A DNA stretch of 64,000 nt. Source: Paragonimus skrjabini miyazakii. Lineage: Eukaryota; Platyhelminthes; Trematoda; Plagiorchiida; Troglotrematidae. The notes under the pieces are model-generated. The model did not search any database, had not been told where the DNA came from, and was given only the letters and a program-made list of their open reading frames with translations. The position numbers and the translations under genes were made by a program. The DNA is taken from the NCBI GenBank assembly GCA_014338405.1, contig JTDE01000206.1, positions 22,426-86,425 of the forward strand. Direction: 5' to 3'. Below, in pieces: positions 37,201 through 52,566 of this stretch; position 1 is the first letter of the stretch, and every line of letters begins with the position of its first letter.

Positions 37201-40200
37201 TGAAATGTTTTTTATTACAGCCGAACCCCAGATGTTCATACATCAAGTGACAACTTTTGTCCAACGTACTATCGATATTATGCTCCCCAACGAGGCTTCT
37301 TATTCTAAATGGTAGCTTATCAGTTGTTTTTCCAATAGTGGTGTTAGCGGTTTTGCTTTAAACAGCCCCAAATTGGTTATCTAACCTATTCTACGAGCCC
37401 AACAAAATGTCAAATTCTGCATAGTCGGTCGTCAGTCTTTCCGATTGATAGTAATTCTTTTAAATACCCCAATGGATATTTTAATGCGTTCCCCTGCTAA
37501 AAGCTGTCTGACTGTCAGCGTTAGTGATGTACACTAGCTCCCAGCATATGCTGCATGCATCCGGATTCTGTACTAACATGCGGTCTGTCATTTACGAGCC
37601 TATGAGTGCCAACAGTTTTTCTGGATCATGTTTGTGTTTCTGTTTTACTTTACAACTTCGTCACTAGTTGCATTTAGATGGTCTTTGAGTGATCAACAAG
37701 AACACAAGCGACGTGTGCAGTGATGTGGTCGGTCCAGTTGGCTGCAGGACTTCATGCACTACGACGTTACACTTGACAGCCAACATTACACTGAACAATA
37801 CAATTGTTCTGGTGAAACAATAGAGAGACAGATTCGAATTCATCGGTCTCCTACTTTGATATGAAGACTTTGAATAAAAGGCTTAACAGATTGATCAGCT
37901 CAGTCAAGAACAAGATGACAACGTCAGATACGGTGCCTGCGCGACCCACAAAGCCTAATGGGAATTTAGGCTATTTGAACTACGGTAAGCTCCACATATA
38001 TGTCCCTCCATGCATAGGATTCCGAAGGCCGCAAACGTATTTAATATATATTGCTCTCAACGTGAAAGTTTACCTTCTGTGTCGCTATGTTACATTCTCC
38101 AAGGTCACTTACACTACTGTTCTTTCCATACAGTTTAACTGACTGCTTATACTCCTTGCGGTAAATTCATCGGTGAATACGCCGGTTTTTCGATAGGCCG
38201 ATAGATCAAGCGAGCATGTATGTTATTGGCGGATTCATAACACCTAGCAACTCAGCATAATTTAATCAGCAGAACTGATCTGTTCATTTGATTAGTTCTC
38301 AGTGATGCATAAGCTTTCAGCACAGTCTGGTAAGTCTCTCCATTGGGTGTACTATTGGAAATGACTCGTATACTGTTGCCCAGTCAGATCAATTTTTGTC
38401 CATGAATAAACCCTGTTTTTCAAACTGTTATTCGTATCCGTGGCTTATAAGCTTGGTTTTATGGGGAAGATTTTTCATCGAGCAAGAGTATTATGCACAA
38501 GTGGCCACCTGAAGCCTGAATAGAAGCTCCTGAATGGTTTAACGTTCGCAAGTGGGTATCCGGCCGAATTTTTTAAAAATCTATCGCAATGGGCGAGTAA
38601 CCAATTCTAAACCGCAATCACCTCCCAAAAAGTAGGTTTTTATCAATCTTTCCTGCACAGGTGATAACAGTACTAACGATGTTAGTCGAAAGCTGAAGTT
38701 TGCTATGGATCGCACTTATCCCCCGGCGAATTTGCGTCTGTTACTTTCCATTTGTAGAATTAGCCTTTTCTGACCCGATCGTTTCCTCATCAAGAGCTCT
38801 GACCCTCACTTCGTTTACCAGTTCACCCGCATTAGCTGTGGCTCACACAATGACGGAGCGAACGGAGACTTGGGACAATGAACAGTGGAGCTGTTAATCA
38901 AGCATCATACACTTGCTCTCAATTAGCAGAAGGTCCTGATACAGTCATTCTCGCTACCTTGACATTAAAACAATTCACCTACTCTGAAATGCACCCATAT
39001 GCCGTTTTTGCCTCTCAATGTTTTACCACCACGCGCTGCTCCCATATGGATGAAGTTTCTATGTAATTGAATGCTGAGGATAGGTAAAATGCTTGCATCT
39101 CGCAGTGTATGTCTTATTGCCGTCATGACGTAATGGATAAAAGGAACTAAGATTTTAAAGTCTCATTTATTTGTCCGGCTGAGATACTACTACTCACATC
39201 AACAGCCACTGGCATGGCTTTCGATTCTCAGTGGTACAAGAAGAAGACGCCTAGTATAAGCTTTGGTTTTTCATAAGCAAGTTATATTGGACGACGGTGA
39301 TACATCCATTTTAGATAATGTGGTCAAAACACAACTAGTAAGCTATTGAAACTGTCCATTTGTTTCTTTATTCACCGTTTATTACCGTGGAAACACTCCA
39401 CTTCCACTTATTTCTAAGGACATTCAGCCTCATTGGCCTGCATGCCCCTCCTGTTCTAGATTCACTGGTATTACTTCCCACCACTTGTCAGAGAGTTTCC
39501 AGTATTAATGGTACTAATCTGAAACCGTTAAATGTTTGCTTCTGGTCCAAAACCAACAAATTTGTAACCATGTTTCTATTCATAGGAGGAGTTTTCCGTG
39601 TGAAAGAGTGAATGATGAGGTATGCAAAATACGATATCGAATGGTGGTTTCTCTTACCAGTTCAAACAAAAAATGCATTGTGTTTGTTAATCGCCTGACA
39701 TTTGCCATCGTTTACTGATGTCTTTCATTGCTCTACGTAATGGATCCCGTACTTTGATCAGCGGTCGAACTCTGTGCAACCGGATACCTTTTTGCCATCT
39801 GATATGAGGGAAAATACCTGAGAAAGAATTTTGATGTTTATACCCGAATAGTTCTGCTATAACATTCATAAGTATCGGTTGAACTCAGCTTACTTGACTG
39901 AGATGGTGTTGCACCAATCGCACACACGATCCGGTTCAGTGAGCTCCACGTGTAAACTTGGATGGACATTTCGATGTAAATTACAGTGTATCATCCCCAA
40001 GTATCACGCAGTGTGAGTGAAGGTTTGTCACGCAGTTAAGGTCAGTCGAATCAGTGCTTCCTAATGGCAGACCGTTAAAATCGAGGTCTTGCCTTAGATT
40101 TAAACGAAAAATTGTTTATTTTCATCAGTTTGTTGTTCAGGCTGTCGATATAGTGCGTAACATGAACACAGAGGTGAGGATCTCCTGAGAATTTGGATAT

Positions 40201-41518
40201 TCAGTGAAGACAGCCTAGAAATATTTGCCTAAGAGGCTATTTTTGAAGTCAGTGTACTTTCAACTTTAGCCACATTAATGATGTTGGCATGACTTGTTCA
40301 CTTAGGTATAATGTTACCATTACCAGTAAGCAGTGTGATTTTTAGCTCTGTTCTGAACTGACCAAATTGCAAGGTTGTTTAAATGAAAAAGAATTTAAGA
40401 AATTTTCATTATTTGGGCATCCGAAGTGGGCCAACAATTACAGTATTACTTCGACCTAACAATATGTTTAATGATCATAGTAGACTTTGATAACTTCAGC
40501 GCGTCAACGACAGGTTGACAGCAAACTAATCCGGTCGTTATGTATGCCCAGAATCTGTCTGTTTGAACTTCAGGTGTAACGAAAGCACTTCCGTTTGATC
40601 TGTGCCGCAACAGGTATAGGTTAATTTGATCAGTAGAATCACCTCACAAGTTGATATGAAATACTTTTGGCAAGATGCTTATTATGGTTATCAGTTTTTC
40701 TTGTTTCAAGGTGAGTTTGTGGTTGATGCATATTGTGAAGAATGCAAACGACGGATTCGGTAAGTTAGCCTTGAAATACGCGCAGCTGTCTCATGAATGC
40801 GTCAATACATTTATTACATATACAGAGGAAAAGTGAACAGTCTACCTGGCCCATAATACAAGCTAAATACTAAGCGTTCTATGTTATGGTTGACTGGTAG
40901 TAACAAACTGTATGAAGGTGGTTGACGGATGTGTGAGGAAAAATGAAAGTCACAGAAGTTGAAAAGCCGGAACAAATGGCTTACCGAATTTAACACTGTA
41001 CCAAATTGTTTGATGGCGATCGATTCGCCCGTTGCCAACGTAAGACTTGTGATCATCTCAGACAACCGTAATGCCTAAGATACTTTTAACCCATGACAAA
41101 AACTTACAAGGTTCTGTAAACTTTTGATTTCGTGATTTCGAGTCCAGTCCAAGCTAGACTGTATTTTGTAATCAGTTTAGCCAGATATCTAGCTGTTCAG
41201 CCGATGTTTTTCACTGTACAAAGCAATAGGTGAGGAAGTACACAAATGTTGACCGATTGTGGATGGGTGATTTATCCTTAAGACTAATTGTGTGCATAAA
41301 ACTGACGATGAGTGCGCTTCTCGGTAATGCGGTTGAAAATATTCGTTCCATTAGCGGGTAAAAACTTCGGTCCAGTGATCAAACCTTCTTTGAAAGGGCA
41401 GAGATATCATTTCAACATAAGTTAGATGCGGACTTTTACTGATGTGTTGCATGTATTAAACATGTTTGTACAGCAATTTTCTAGCGAACTGCTGATGAGA
41501 AAATGGAGCAGATTTTCG

Positions 41519-41562
41519 TAAAACGTAACCTTAACTGGAGTAACAAATTCCGTTACGTTTTA
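41519..41562. repeat. Inverted repeat with 11-bp perfect stem
   Basis: taaaacgtaac at 41519-41529 pairs with gttacgtttta at 41552-41562, leaving a 22-base loop. It is A+T-rich. No function is inferred. Confidence 0.5.
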
Positions 41563-42639
41563 TGGATGCGAAATTGTGGACATTAATATGTTGAACAGTT
41601 CCTGTTTTTTTCTACCTTTAAAAAGTACCTCATCCAGTTATCAATAAATTTCCACGTCCTGGAAGTAGAAGTAATTCACCTCCAATTCACTTGAAAGTTA
41701 ACCTTGGTAATGGCAACGAAACCCTTATGACTGTAACAGCCTGATAATTTTTTCAAAAAGCTCTGTTTTCCCTAAGTAAAGGGATTGCTTTGTTACACAG
41801 AAGAAAATATATACAAATGGGTCGAACGCTCTTGCTAAGCGTCACAAGATATTCAAATATCAATCCCAAAGACTAACGTATGTGTTAACCATATAGTGCC
41901 TTAATTTTGATATCAAAGTATATTGAAAAACCTTTCTAGAATTCAATTACTTAAACGTTATGAAATAGCAGTATTGCCATTTCTTGGAAGCCTTAGAGAT
42001 CTTTCATTCTATAAGTTCATTCGAAGATTTCGAAAATTATCAAACATATGCATCTGATATCCGATGTGTTTCTAAGAGCTCAACATACGTTTGTGACATG
42101 AATAGAGCGCCCGATGAAGTCACTCAAATCATAAACAATCCTGATCAGTTAAACTGATCGCGTTTATAGTACTAATAGAAAGCATCTCGACTGACTTAGC
42201 AAGCAATGGGAAGTTCTGACCCAGAATAACTTTCTGGTTTGTCCGTAAGCCGATACATTTTCAAGGACAATTAACGGTAGACACCATAAAAGTGTATTCT
42301 AACCACATGGTCAGGCTACCATGGATTAGGTGTGTTGAGCAGGCGCTCATACCAGCTGATAGACTTCAACCGATTTGCACTTGAAACCAATGTGAGTAGA
42401 TTTTTATGCATGTATACGGCGAACAAGACCAACAAACATGGAAACTACCTGTTGGTGTATCAACTCCTTTACAGTGTTGTTCACAGTAATACCCCATTTC
42501 TTTATGAACCTTTAAACTACGACCAACACAGTTCAGAAGTTTCTCACGGTTTTGAATTAATGAAAACAGCAACAGCCTTGTGATAAACGAATATTTAACC
42601 TCAAGCTATACATCACTCATATTTGATAACAACCTTCGC

Positions 42640-42815
42640 TGGTTTCGAAAAGAAGCATTAATACCGAGTTTCGCTCTTGCTAGGGCTCATCAGTAGTGTA
42701 TATCCTTGTCACAGCCGATATTAGAACTCCAGCTACACCTTCTTCAGACAATGGTGCTGGCCATTGACCCATTAGACTCACATCAAGCACGACCGAAATA
42801 TCATACCTGAAAGCT
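42640..42815 (-). mobile_element. tRNA-derived SINE, family A, copy 6
   Basis: A diverged minus-strand copy. It has tttcgaaaagaagcatta, gagtttcgctcttg, ctcatcagtagtgtatatcc and, at the head, gcacgaccgaaatatcat. It lacks the tail. Confidence 0.62.
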
Positions 42816-42954
42816 TAATCAGTTTATTTTGCTAGAATGTTTGGTAGTCTGGATCCATAACACAATTAATCGAGCTGCACATGTGGACTACAAATCCACC
42901 AGTATGTCCGTTTCATGCGGTTTTACACAGAAAACATGCATTATATGTTTTATT

Positions 42955-43400
42955 ATAGTGAGTCTGTGGAGTAGCAGGGAATTTTGTTTTTCATATTTAT
43001 TGAAAATCACCCACAATCGATCGCAGCCGTCGTATTCCCGTAAACTTTCCAGTTGGCCACTTTAAAAAACAAGCACCACACTCAAGTCTCACTCTCGGGG
43101 CTCGCCAGTAGTGCATATCCTTGCCACGGCCTGCAAGAGAACTCCAGCCACGCCTACAAGAAGCTACCGTGGTGAGTACACACTGGGCACGACCGAATCA
43201 TCATATCTGCGCGCTCAGTCACATTCACTTGTGAGTAATAATTAGATTCCCCGATCGCCTCGAGTGGAGACACACTAACGGTTGTGTTGACTCCGATCGA
43301 TGACCCCTTGACTAGGACTTCTATGTAAGTTGAAATCAAAGAAATCGTTAACCTGGTGAGCGGTAGTTTGGTTACTGATTTGTCAAGACTGACGACTAAC
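42955..43400 (-). mobile_element. tRNA-derived SINE, family A, copy 7 (long form)
   Basis: Minus-strand copy with tail, core, tRNA-like head and the same about 170-bp extension as the copy at 22203-22595. The 92-codon frame across the extension (43154-43432) is not conserved as protein between the two copies and is not called as a gene. Confidence 0.7.
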
Positions 43401-43948
43401 TCACTCGCTAAAATCAGTCGATTCGGCTGCATCAGCTATTAAATTTCTATTACGATCCCGTATGAATGGAGAATCGACCAAAATAAAACTACTTACGTAA
43501 GCTCATCTGTTGTATTCGCTCTTCTGTCAAAGTGCATACGTAATGAATATACTTTTCTCGCCGGAATATGAACTCAAGCCCAAATACTTATAGGGATATC
43601 GTGTTGATAAGTTAGCAGTTGATCTCATGTAAAGCCAAGTCTTGACCCCAAAACATTCAGCTACATTGGCATGTGAATGGTCTGTGAACTGTTGGAATGG
43701 AGATCTTCAGGTTGTCCGATTTCAGAATGTTTGAAAGGTGAATAAACTTCAAGGCAGAAACTTAGTTATCTGCAGTCAATGATTAATTTTACCACCAACA
43801 AAATGATATCAGCGACATTCTCTTTAGGGTTGAAGTCAACGCAAATAACATAGTTCATAACAGTTTGTGAATTCAGAGTGAGGCTGAATCATATCTATAT
43901 AGTTGTGTAGTAGAGCCTAATTGGTTTCTAGCTGATGTCGAGTAAGTG

Positions 43949-44378
43949 NNNNNNNNNNNNNNNNNNNNNNNNNNNNNNNNNNNNNNNNNNNNNNNNNNNN
44001 NNNNNNNNNNNNNNNNNNNNNNNNNNNNNNNNNNNNNNNNNNNNNNNNNNNNNNNNNNNNNNNNNNNNNNNNNNNNNNNNNNNNNNNNNNNNNNNNNNNN
44101 NNNNNNNNNNNNNNNNNNNNNNNNNNNNNNNNNNNNNNNNNNNNNNNNNNNNNNNNNNNNNNNNNNNNNNNNNNNNNNNNNNNNNNNNNNNNNNNNNNNN
44201 NNNNNNNNNNNNNNNNNNNNNNNNNNNNNNNNNNNNNNNNNNNNNNNNNNNNNNNNNNNNNNNNNNNNNNNNNNNNNNNNNNNNNNNNNNNNNNNNNNNN
44301 NNNNNNNNNNNNNNNNNNNNNNNNNNNNNNNNNNNNNNNNNNNNNNNNNNNNNNNNNNNNNNNNNNNNNNNNNNNNNN
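43949..44378. other. Assembly gap, 430 N
   Basis: A run of 430 N, probably a sized gap, inside the long ROR intron. Frames that run through it are artefacts. Confidence 1.
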
Positions 44379-47300
44379 GAACCATAACATGATAAACTGA
44401 CCACCGGAAAGAATTGAGTTACACGGGAAAATTGTCCGCATGGTTGGTGAGTAAACTTTCACATTTTCCATAGAGTACATTGAAATCATACTGAACATAA
44501 GTGAACTTGTATGAAAATAGCGCAAAATCACTGGACGTATTTCTTGAAATTACTTAAAACGTTCTGTTGATGTTTCGTTATATATCAGCCTCGTGATGAA
44601 CAGGCGGGGCTTATCAAATCAGTACAGTACGCGGAAACTGTAACAATATGGTCTGACCAGTGGTTTCTACCCTATATATATATTTTCTACCATACAACAC
44701 AACGAATTCCCGGTGAACACGTTATTTTTGACAATTGTAAAATCTGAAGCACCGAAAGATCAAATACAAAACTGGCGATTGCAAGTAAGGTATTAGAGTG
44801 TAGACTTTATATGAGCAGTTTTATCAAGCGTCATGATCTAGTATCACATACAGTATGAAGCACTGGACTGTTGAAGAAAGTGGTTTGTAAGGGGTTAGCA
44901 ATCAGAAACAATCGTCTATTGCAAACGATGGCTAGAAAGCTTAGTACAGCTGTGAAAAAATGCACACAGTTAAGTATCCCTGTGTGATTGTCTATTTGAC
45001 CTCCATCTAATGATCACGCAAAAATTCCGTTTCGTAAGCAGCCTACGTCTTGTCCCGTATGAGGATTCATTCTCCATTACACCGAATACTACGTTGAATG
45101 AACTGTCAGGAGTCTGAGGTTGACGATAATTTGCACTTGCATAAATAGTTTATTACTTCGAAAGTACGCGCTGAAGACAGGCTATGAGAAGGCTGACTTG
45201 AACATAACTCTTCAGCTGGTAAATATCTTTTGATCACTAGTAGTACTGTAAGCTTGTTAACTGTTGTTATCCATCTTAAAATATCGCTTCCGTATAGAAA
45301 CGCCTAGCAGTGACGGCGAATCTACCCAGGTGAGGATTAAATAAACGTCACAATGGAAGTTGGTCTGACAACATTTTAGTTGACTTAAAAATGTTTGTTT
45401 GCCTATAGGTGATTCATGAGTATGTGAAAACCGGTGAAATCATTTCACGTTACGTCTTTCGACATATTACCTGGATTAGGTTAGATGAACCAAAGTTTTC
45501 ATGTTCCTAGGAATCAACAGTACTTGGTATATTGACTTATACAAAAGGAGTTAGATTACACCTCACAAAATTTACACGAGACCACGATCTTACCATCACA
45601 TGTTTTTGACTGAAGCAATTTTCAGTTCTCTGTAATACGATACACTGAGCGAATACATACAGTACGAGCGGAAAGAACAAAGCACTTTCACTAGTTAATA
45701 TTGACCACTTATCTCGAGTAGTTTTAGGAAACCTTTACTTTATTCCAGCTGATGAGGTGAAATGAATGTCAAGTTATGCCAACAAGTGGTTTGGAAATTG
45801 ATTCATCTTTCCAAGTTGATCTCCTGGGCTAGATGTTCGAAAATGATGTTACAGTCCTAGACTTCGTCTCTTTAGGATCTACCAATGTTTCCATATATGT
45901 ATGTATAAATTAGTATGATATTTTCAAAGGCAACAGATAGTCCGTATGTATTCTTCTATAAAGAAAAAAACAATTCCGTAGCATGGGATGATTGTTCCTG
46001 AGAAACGACTTAGCAGAAAGACTCAAGGTATTTTTGCAAAGAGGGTGCCTGTGACCAGGAATCTAACACAAGTTTTTGTTGCTACGGTAACCGGTCGCAC
46101 ACTGTGTGCCTTGACAACGGAATTTAACTTAATGTCGACAAAACCCGTCAAAACACATGTTAAAATAAACGTGGAAAAACGAATTTTTATTTTCACTCAC
46201 GAACTGCCCCATAGACCGGTTTCAATTCGAAAACGGTTATTGTTCTCTGCCAAATTTTTGGCGCTTTTGAACCACTGGAATTGGGGTATTGGCTGCCCAA
46301 GAATGTCACAATAGAATACGGCTTTTGTCCCGATTGGTCTGGTCAAATTTCGCATGTGTTGTTCCAGTTTAATGTAAGCTTAAAAGCAAAAAAATGAAGT
46401 AATCGTGATGAAAAAGATATTTAAATAGTGAGGAATTTGTTGATCGAGCGATTGTGGGTCTGCAAAACGCAAAAGCTTGTCGTGATTTACAATTTGAATT
46501 CAGGAAATAGAAAGAAATGAAATAATTGCGAAGTATTCCGTTTTTCTAGGACGCTAGACGGGTTTAACTTTGGAGTGTACTATATCATTTTTGTGTGACT
46601 CGTACGTGTTATCGTTTGACACAAAGGCTCTAACGTAGCTCAGGTAATGTTGGATGGCTAAAATGCCACCTCAGGGAAAGTTGAGAGTGTTGACTGCTGA
46701 CTGACCTTGTCTTAACCATCCGGTGGACTGCGATGTGGAGCATGAGCGAAAGCGTCACAGCCTTCTAGACTGATATCGAAGGTTCAATGCAAAATAAACA
46801 TTTGTGCAAGATACATACAACACATAATTAAGCTAGCCCTTAAGCCTCTGTAATTATGTTTTTGTTGCAGTTGAAATTAACGATACTGCGTTCTTCGGAA
46901 GACAAGGAAACTTAACACACTGGATAGAAAGTTTACCAGAACACGACTGCTGTGTGTTACGTTCCCGTGCTACTTGGTGCTTCTGAACCCTCTGTCTAAA
47001 TGTCTTATGCAATTTACGGGAAAGTAAGGCAAAACGGGACTGATATTCACCTGGGTGTAGAAGCTACGGACGATTAGCGATACTGATACTAGTACCTTTT
47101 AGATTCCAGTTCAGATTTGAGTCAGGTTTGTTTCTCAGCCTTCTATATATTTGCTATGTATAGTTACTAGGTTATCAGGTGTCACACTCAGGATTTGACC
47201 TTAGCTGCTCTACGCACCTCATAATCTATAGCAACAGCTTACAGTTTCATAGTAACATCTACCAACCTTTTTCAACAGCTGAATGCAACCGACAGCGGAT

Positions 47301-50300
47301 TAAATATCGAAATATAACGAACAGGATTTTATTGAGATCAGTCATACTTTTATGTCAGAGTAATAGTGCTTTTTGGTTACTTTTATGAAACAGCATTCAT
47401 TAATGCCATCATCCTGGTCAATCTCAATTTCTATCAACGATTCGTGAACTCAACAAAGGGAGAAGAAGCAGCATGGTAAACACAAACGGGTTTATAAAAG
47501 ATACGCGAAAAATAGCACATAGACTAATATTTTTTATTCTGTCTGACTTCAGGAATCGCTAACATGCTGCGAATAACTGGTTACGGGTTATCTCATAAGA
47601 AACTTAATACAACACTCAAGTCCTGCCTGACCCATTAAGGATACACAGAAGTTGTACATATATACACCTCTTGCACTTTCATTACGAATATCTTCACCGT
47701 CAGTCACTTTTGTGGGGCGATCAATACCATAAGCTCGAAGTCGCTTCGACGGAACAGTTTGTTCCAGCTATTCCAAAAGCTGACAACAATTTATCATTTT
47801 TACTGCGGATAGCTCATGAATTATCATGAACTATCGGTTGAAGTTAACTATTGATTTTGCAACGCTAGTTCTTAAAAACCTGGTAATCTTCGTTTATTCT
47901 TTGTCAAATGGAATTCATGTTCACATTGACGACCAGAAGTCGTTAAAACCCTATTTAGAGGAATTATTGCATTTATTTCATCAGTAAACGCATTGTTAGT
48001 GGATTTGTACCGTTGGTTATTTTGTTGTGCAAAATTTATTCGTTTGTTTTCCTCTCATTATTGTGTTCGTTGTATCTGAAATGTGACAAATCAGGACCAC
48101 GATGTCACTTCAAACATCTGCGTATTGAAGAATGACTGAACCGAACTGGAGGATGGAACTGAACCAACACGATGTATGTTCATTGTGACTGCAATCCCAT
48201 TCTATATAATGGACATAGAGTTCGGCGGACTAAATATGTAATCGTTAGAATGTCAGGCTGTCTCCATGGCTGACAGGGCAAGAAATCGCAAGACTTGATT
48301 TGCTAAACATACTAACTACCCCGAAAATTACGAATGTATTTGTTTGGCTGCAAAGTGCATCAAATGTTCCGTCCTACACTGTTTAACATTTACCTAGAGT
48401 TTATCAATCATCTTGTTCTGGCAACCGGTAGTGCATATTCCGGGCTTTGATAGGATTAGTTCTTGCACTTCGCAAGTATCACAAGGGCATATAAACCACC
48501 ACAGTGGCTTCATAATGACCAAGTATTGTACAAATATTGCACTGAACCCATTCATTGAGTCAGCTGCACCAGATTATAACACGGAAGTTAAGTTTGCATT
48601 TATATGGACCGCTTAAACTTTCATTCCGTTAAACTATAAGCTGGCGTGTTATAGAGAGATTGTTCAAAACTAAATATATGAGAACCAGCATTAATTCACT
48701 TATAAACTTTTCTCTTACTTACTTCCGTTGTCTAGTGTTAATTAGCATTTGCCAGAATTTTGACGCAATATAACGGTGTATTTTTGATCATTGTTACAAT
48801 GCACAATAGTCCTAATCCTCAGAACAATGATGCCGCAATTACATTGTTACAAATTTTGAGTCCGATTACAAAAAACTGTCATGAGAGCATGTGTTTGCTT
48901 TTGATTTCCAACAGTAATGTAAATGTTTACCTGGATGCTTAGGAATGTTGAAAAAGCTAGTACTGGATAAAAACATAATTTCATCGAAAGTATAAAACCC
49001 CTGCATCGATTAGTCTTTTGAATGCAATACTTGCCAATATTCCAAGCCATTGGGTATTCTTACTAAGTCAAAACAGAAAAATCGGAAAACAGCCATTTAG
49101 ATTTCTGCGTCCGATCGACAATTTTCACCTAGCACACACAAGTAAGTGAACACGTTTTTCAAATAAGTTAGACTGGTGTTAAAACAAACTCGACCGATTG
49201 TTTAATACCTGTGTATATGTGTAAGATCTAGCCAAAAAGTTACTTCCTGATGTGTTCTATCCGACGGGGTGGTAGGTCAGCGTAAATAGTAATTGCTTTG
49301 CTAAACTTTACTACACCTAAGTTTACATAACATATCAATAACACGCTGAAATTTTCACAATAGAGACTACATATATACAAACTCAAAATCTCAATTCTTT
49401 TGAATCAGTCAACTCGAACTGTTTTTCAAAATCCGAATTTTCAGTTTTTGTCTACTCCTCAAAATATATATTTGCACATCCTTATAATTAACGCTGACAT
49501 TCTCTCAGTTGTTGTGACTGCCTTCGTTGTTGGTCTTCATGATAAACACTTCATGTTTAGAAGTCATCTTCCTAAGCATTTATATGGCAATTCGAGAAAT
49601 CATCTTCTCTGACCTAATTCAAACTGGTTTTTCCAAACCTCTTGCAGTCTGAAGCTGTCTATCTCCTCTAGGTTTAGGGAATTAAAGAGAAGGCAGTTTG
49701 TAACTTGAGTTCATTTTGTGCCCTTTTTCATCATATACATTCGATGCGAAAGTAAAAGACCTAGTTACCAACTTACAAACAACAGTTAACACGGATTTCT
49801 TGAAGCAACTTTTATCCTAGTTAATCTGCAGATCAATCGGGGGAAAATCGACTTAATCGATGACCAGACAGTCTAAGCACATTATGGAAGTAATTTCATT
49901 GCTCTTCGTATTCATTGCAGGCAGCTGCGTGTAACCCTTTCGGTTTGGTTCAGTTTTATTTTTACTGCATTCACTGCAAATGTCTACGGTGCCTCCAAAC
50001 AAAAACAATAAATTACACCTGTCTTGATTTTGTTAACCAGACCAAAGGAAACCGATTATTTGTTTCACAATTAACAACCAGTCTGTTTTGATTTGTGTTA
50101 CTTGTTAGCGATTGGAAAGAATGCAAGGAATGGATATATCGAAAGAATTTAGTGGTTGATCCACCTTAGAGGTTGTGATGAGTTTCATACTGAAGAATGA
50201 CTAGTTTCGTTGAATATATACCGTCCGAAAGCAATACTTTTTTCTATAAACCTGTTATCTCGAAAATTTACAAGCTGTGTTCCAATCCTCCGTTCTTTTT

Positions 50301-52520
50301 CGGATATTTTGCGATGTACACAAAGATGGGAAAACTGAATGCAATTCGGCTACTTGGATTGATTTGCGAGAAGCCATACTATACTGTTAATTCGGTTTGC
50401 ACACGACCTCATAAAGTTGTTATTTCCATAAATTCTCTGATCTGTTCACCAGAAGACGGAGTGAATTCACCATTATAGAATCACGGTGTATGTGGGTGCC
50501 CGGAGATGTCATTTTATTGCGGACCACTCTAAAAAGTGCATTGTTTTAACAAACATTTCAAGCAAAGTAATGAATATTTCGCCGACGCGTGTGTGTATTG
50601 TTGGAAAATTTATTTTACAGTCACGAACAACCGGGTTGTTTTAACTCCGACTGAATGACGAACGCCCATGTTCTCGAGCACCCATCACATCAGCTTTTCA
50701 TCTTATAAGTACGGAGACTTTAAAGTGGTTGACTAAAGAAAGCGCCTGAAACTAGGGTCAAGCAGCATAAACCAAAATCATCGCAGGGTGCATTAGCTCA
50801 CCCATCAGTGAATGACATACAGTGAGGGCGCAACGTCTTTGGGGGGCTCACTGACCACAGGTCACAGCCTCGGTACTAAATCATCGTCGATTTTCCTGAC
50901 AAAACTGAAAGTACTGCGAGATTTTACTAAGCAGTCATCGAGAGCCTGTTGTATATGGTCAGAGTAAGTGGACCGTCAAACGTTTCTCCGCTTAGGCTTG
51001 ACCTCGAGCTATCCAATTTAGTTGACTGTTGCTACTGATTGTTCAATTCTTACCATTGCATCTTCAACTAACTTGTTCACTAACTATACTGCTCAATTTG
51101 GGAAATATTGAATTGCATTAACCAAAGCTTTCACTTGTTATGTTCTGACAAATTCAGTATTTTTTTTCTAGTATTTACTGCCCTGGGATATTTGGAGGTT
51201 TATCTTTTAGCTAGTGTGTAACTTCGTTGAACCAGACTTAGCTTGAAATGCAACCCTTTGTGTATTCTCTGTTATTTCAGTTTCAAATCTTCAACGGTGC
51301 ATGCTTTCATGCCGTGTTGATATAAATTAAGAAATCTGTCTACCTGGACTGAAGTACTTGCTATATTTTTATCCAGACGCGACCGAGTAAGCGGTTAAAC
51401 TTAAGGCACTTTAGAAATAAAGTTCCAAGTCACATACCCAAGAAATAACACACTGGTTTTCCTAAACGTTTATCGACATAAACAGTAAGACAGTCAGATT
51501 GTTTCGAAGAGTTAAGCAAACTGACATCTGAACTCTGATCGAATAGACTACTTTGTTGGGTCAGAGGTGATACTGTTGTATGACAGGCAGTTTCGTTGTG
51601 AGTAGTATACTACTCAACGACGAACAGTTCAATTCAGTTCAACGTCTACCAACCTCGAACTCCATGCCAATGCATCTTAACCCTTGCATTAATGATGTCA
51701 TCTCGTTTGGTGGTGGTGGAACTTTTCAACCTGACTGTTAAACTTAACTAAGAGATGAGTACAAGTACTATCATTCTGAGCAGACAACTGCCTGGATATT
51801 CGTAAAATTCTCAAAAAAAGAGATTATGCGACCTACTGCTTTGAATGTCATTGAAAAGATTTATCGCCAACTTCGATGTGTGGATGCTGTAGAACGTTAG
51901 TTAATTAGTTAATTAGCTTTTTTTCGGTTCAAACACACCTTATCACTCTCAGGAGACGAACTGTAATTTTGTTGGTAATTCTCATAAAAATAGCATCGTT
52001 TTTTCAAAATAAACCTAATTGAAAGGTAAGAATCATTTTTGGTGCATGTTTGTTTTGCTCTTTTTTGGAATGGCGTACAAATGTTTGTTCCTAGTCGTTC
52101 TGCCGGCTTTGATCCAAACGGTAGACAAGAATCGGCCAGTCATACAGAACATATTTAATTAACGTTTAAAATTGTGCATGCGTCTGACACTGAGTTAGTA
52201 AGTCTGTTTAAAGCCACTCAAGCCAGTTTCAAGTGTGACCATAAGTACCACGTGTTGCCTACCGTTTCTCATAAACTTATTGAAGGTTCTCAAAGATGAA
52301 AGACGATTCGATTTCACCATACAAAACAAAGTAGGGTTTTCGGCTTTTCAAAGATGATGGGGGTATATCAAATGACCCGGGTGAAGTTAGTTTTGACGTT
52401 GTGTTAGACCTGCTGAACAGTATGCGTTAACCGGATTACAGTCGATTGATAAATGCCTGTGCATTAGAAGGCAATTTTACCAGCTGACAGTTTAACAACC
52501 AAATAAACACTTTTGGTTAA

Positions 52521-52566
52521 GCTTAAATGTATTACACTAACAGGCTTAAATGTATTACACTAACAA
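52521..52566. repeat. 23-bp tandem pair
   Basis: The unit gcttaaatgtattacactaa plus cag occurs twice in a row, with one changed base at the end of the second unit. Confidence 0.8.

Noticed and set aside
43154..43432. 92-codon frame in the SINE extension
   Set aside because: The homologous repeat at 22.4 kb does not preserve the frame, so it is not a conserved protein.
43873..44531. Open frames of up to 204 codons across the second gap
   Set aside because: They consist mostly of undetermined residues read through N and carry no information.
45988..46314. 108-codon plus-strand frame in the long ROR intron
   Set aside because: No recognised family, no partner exon, and basic low-information composition.
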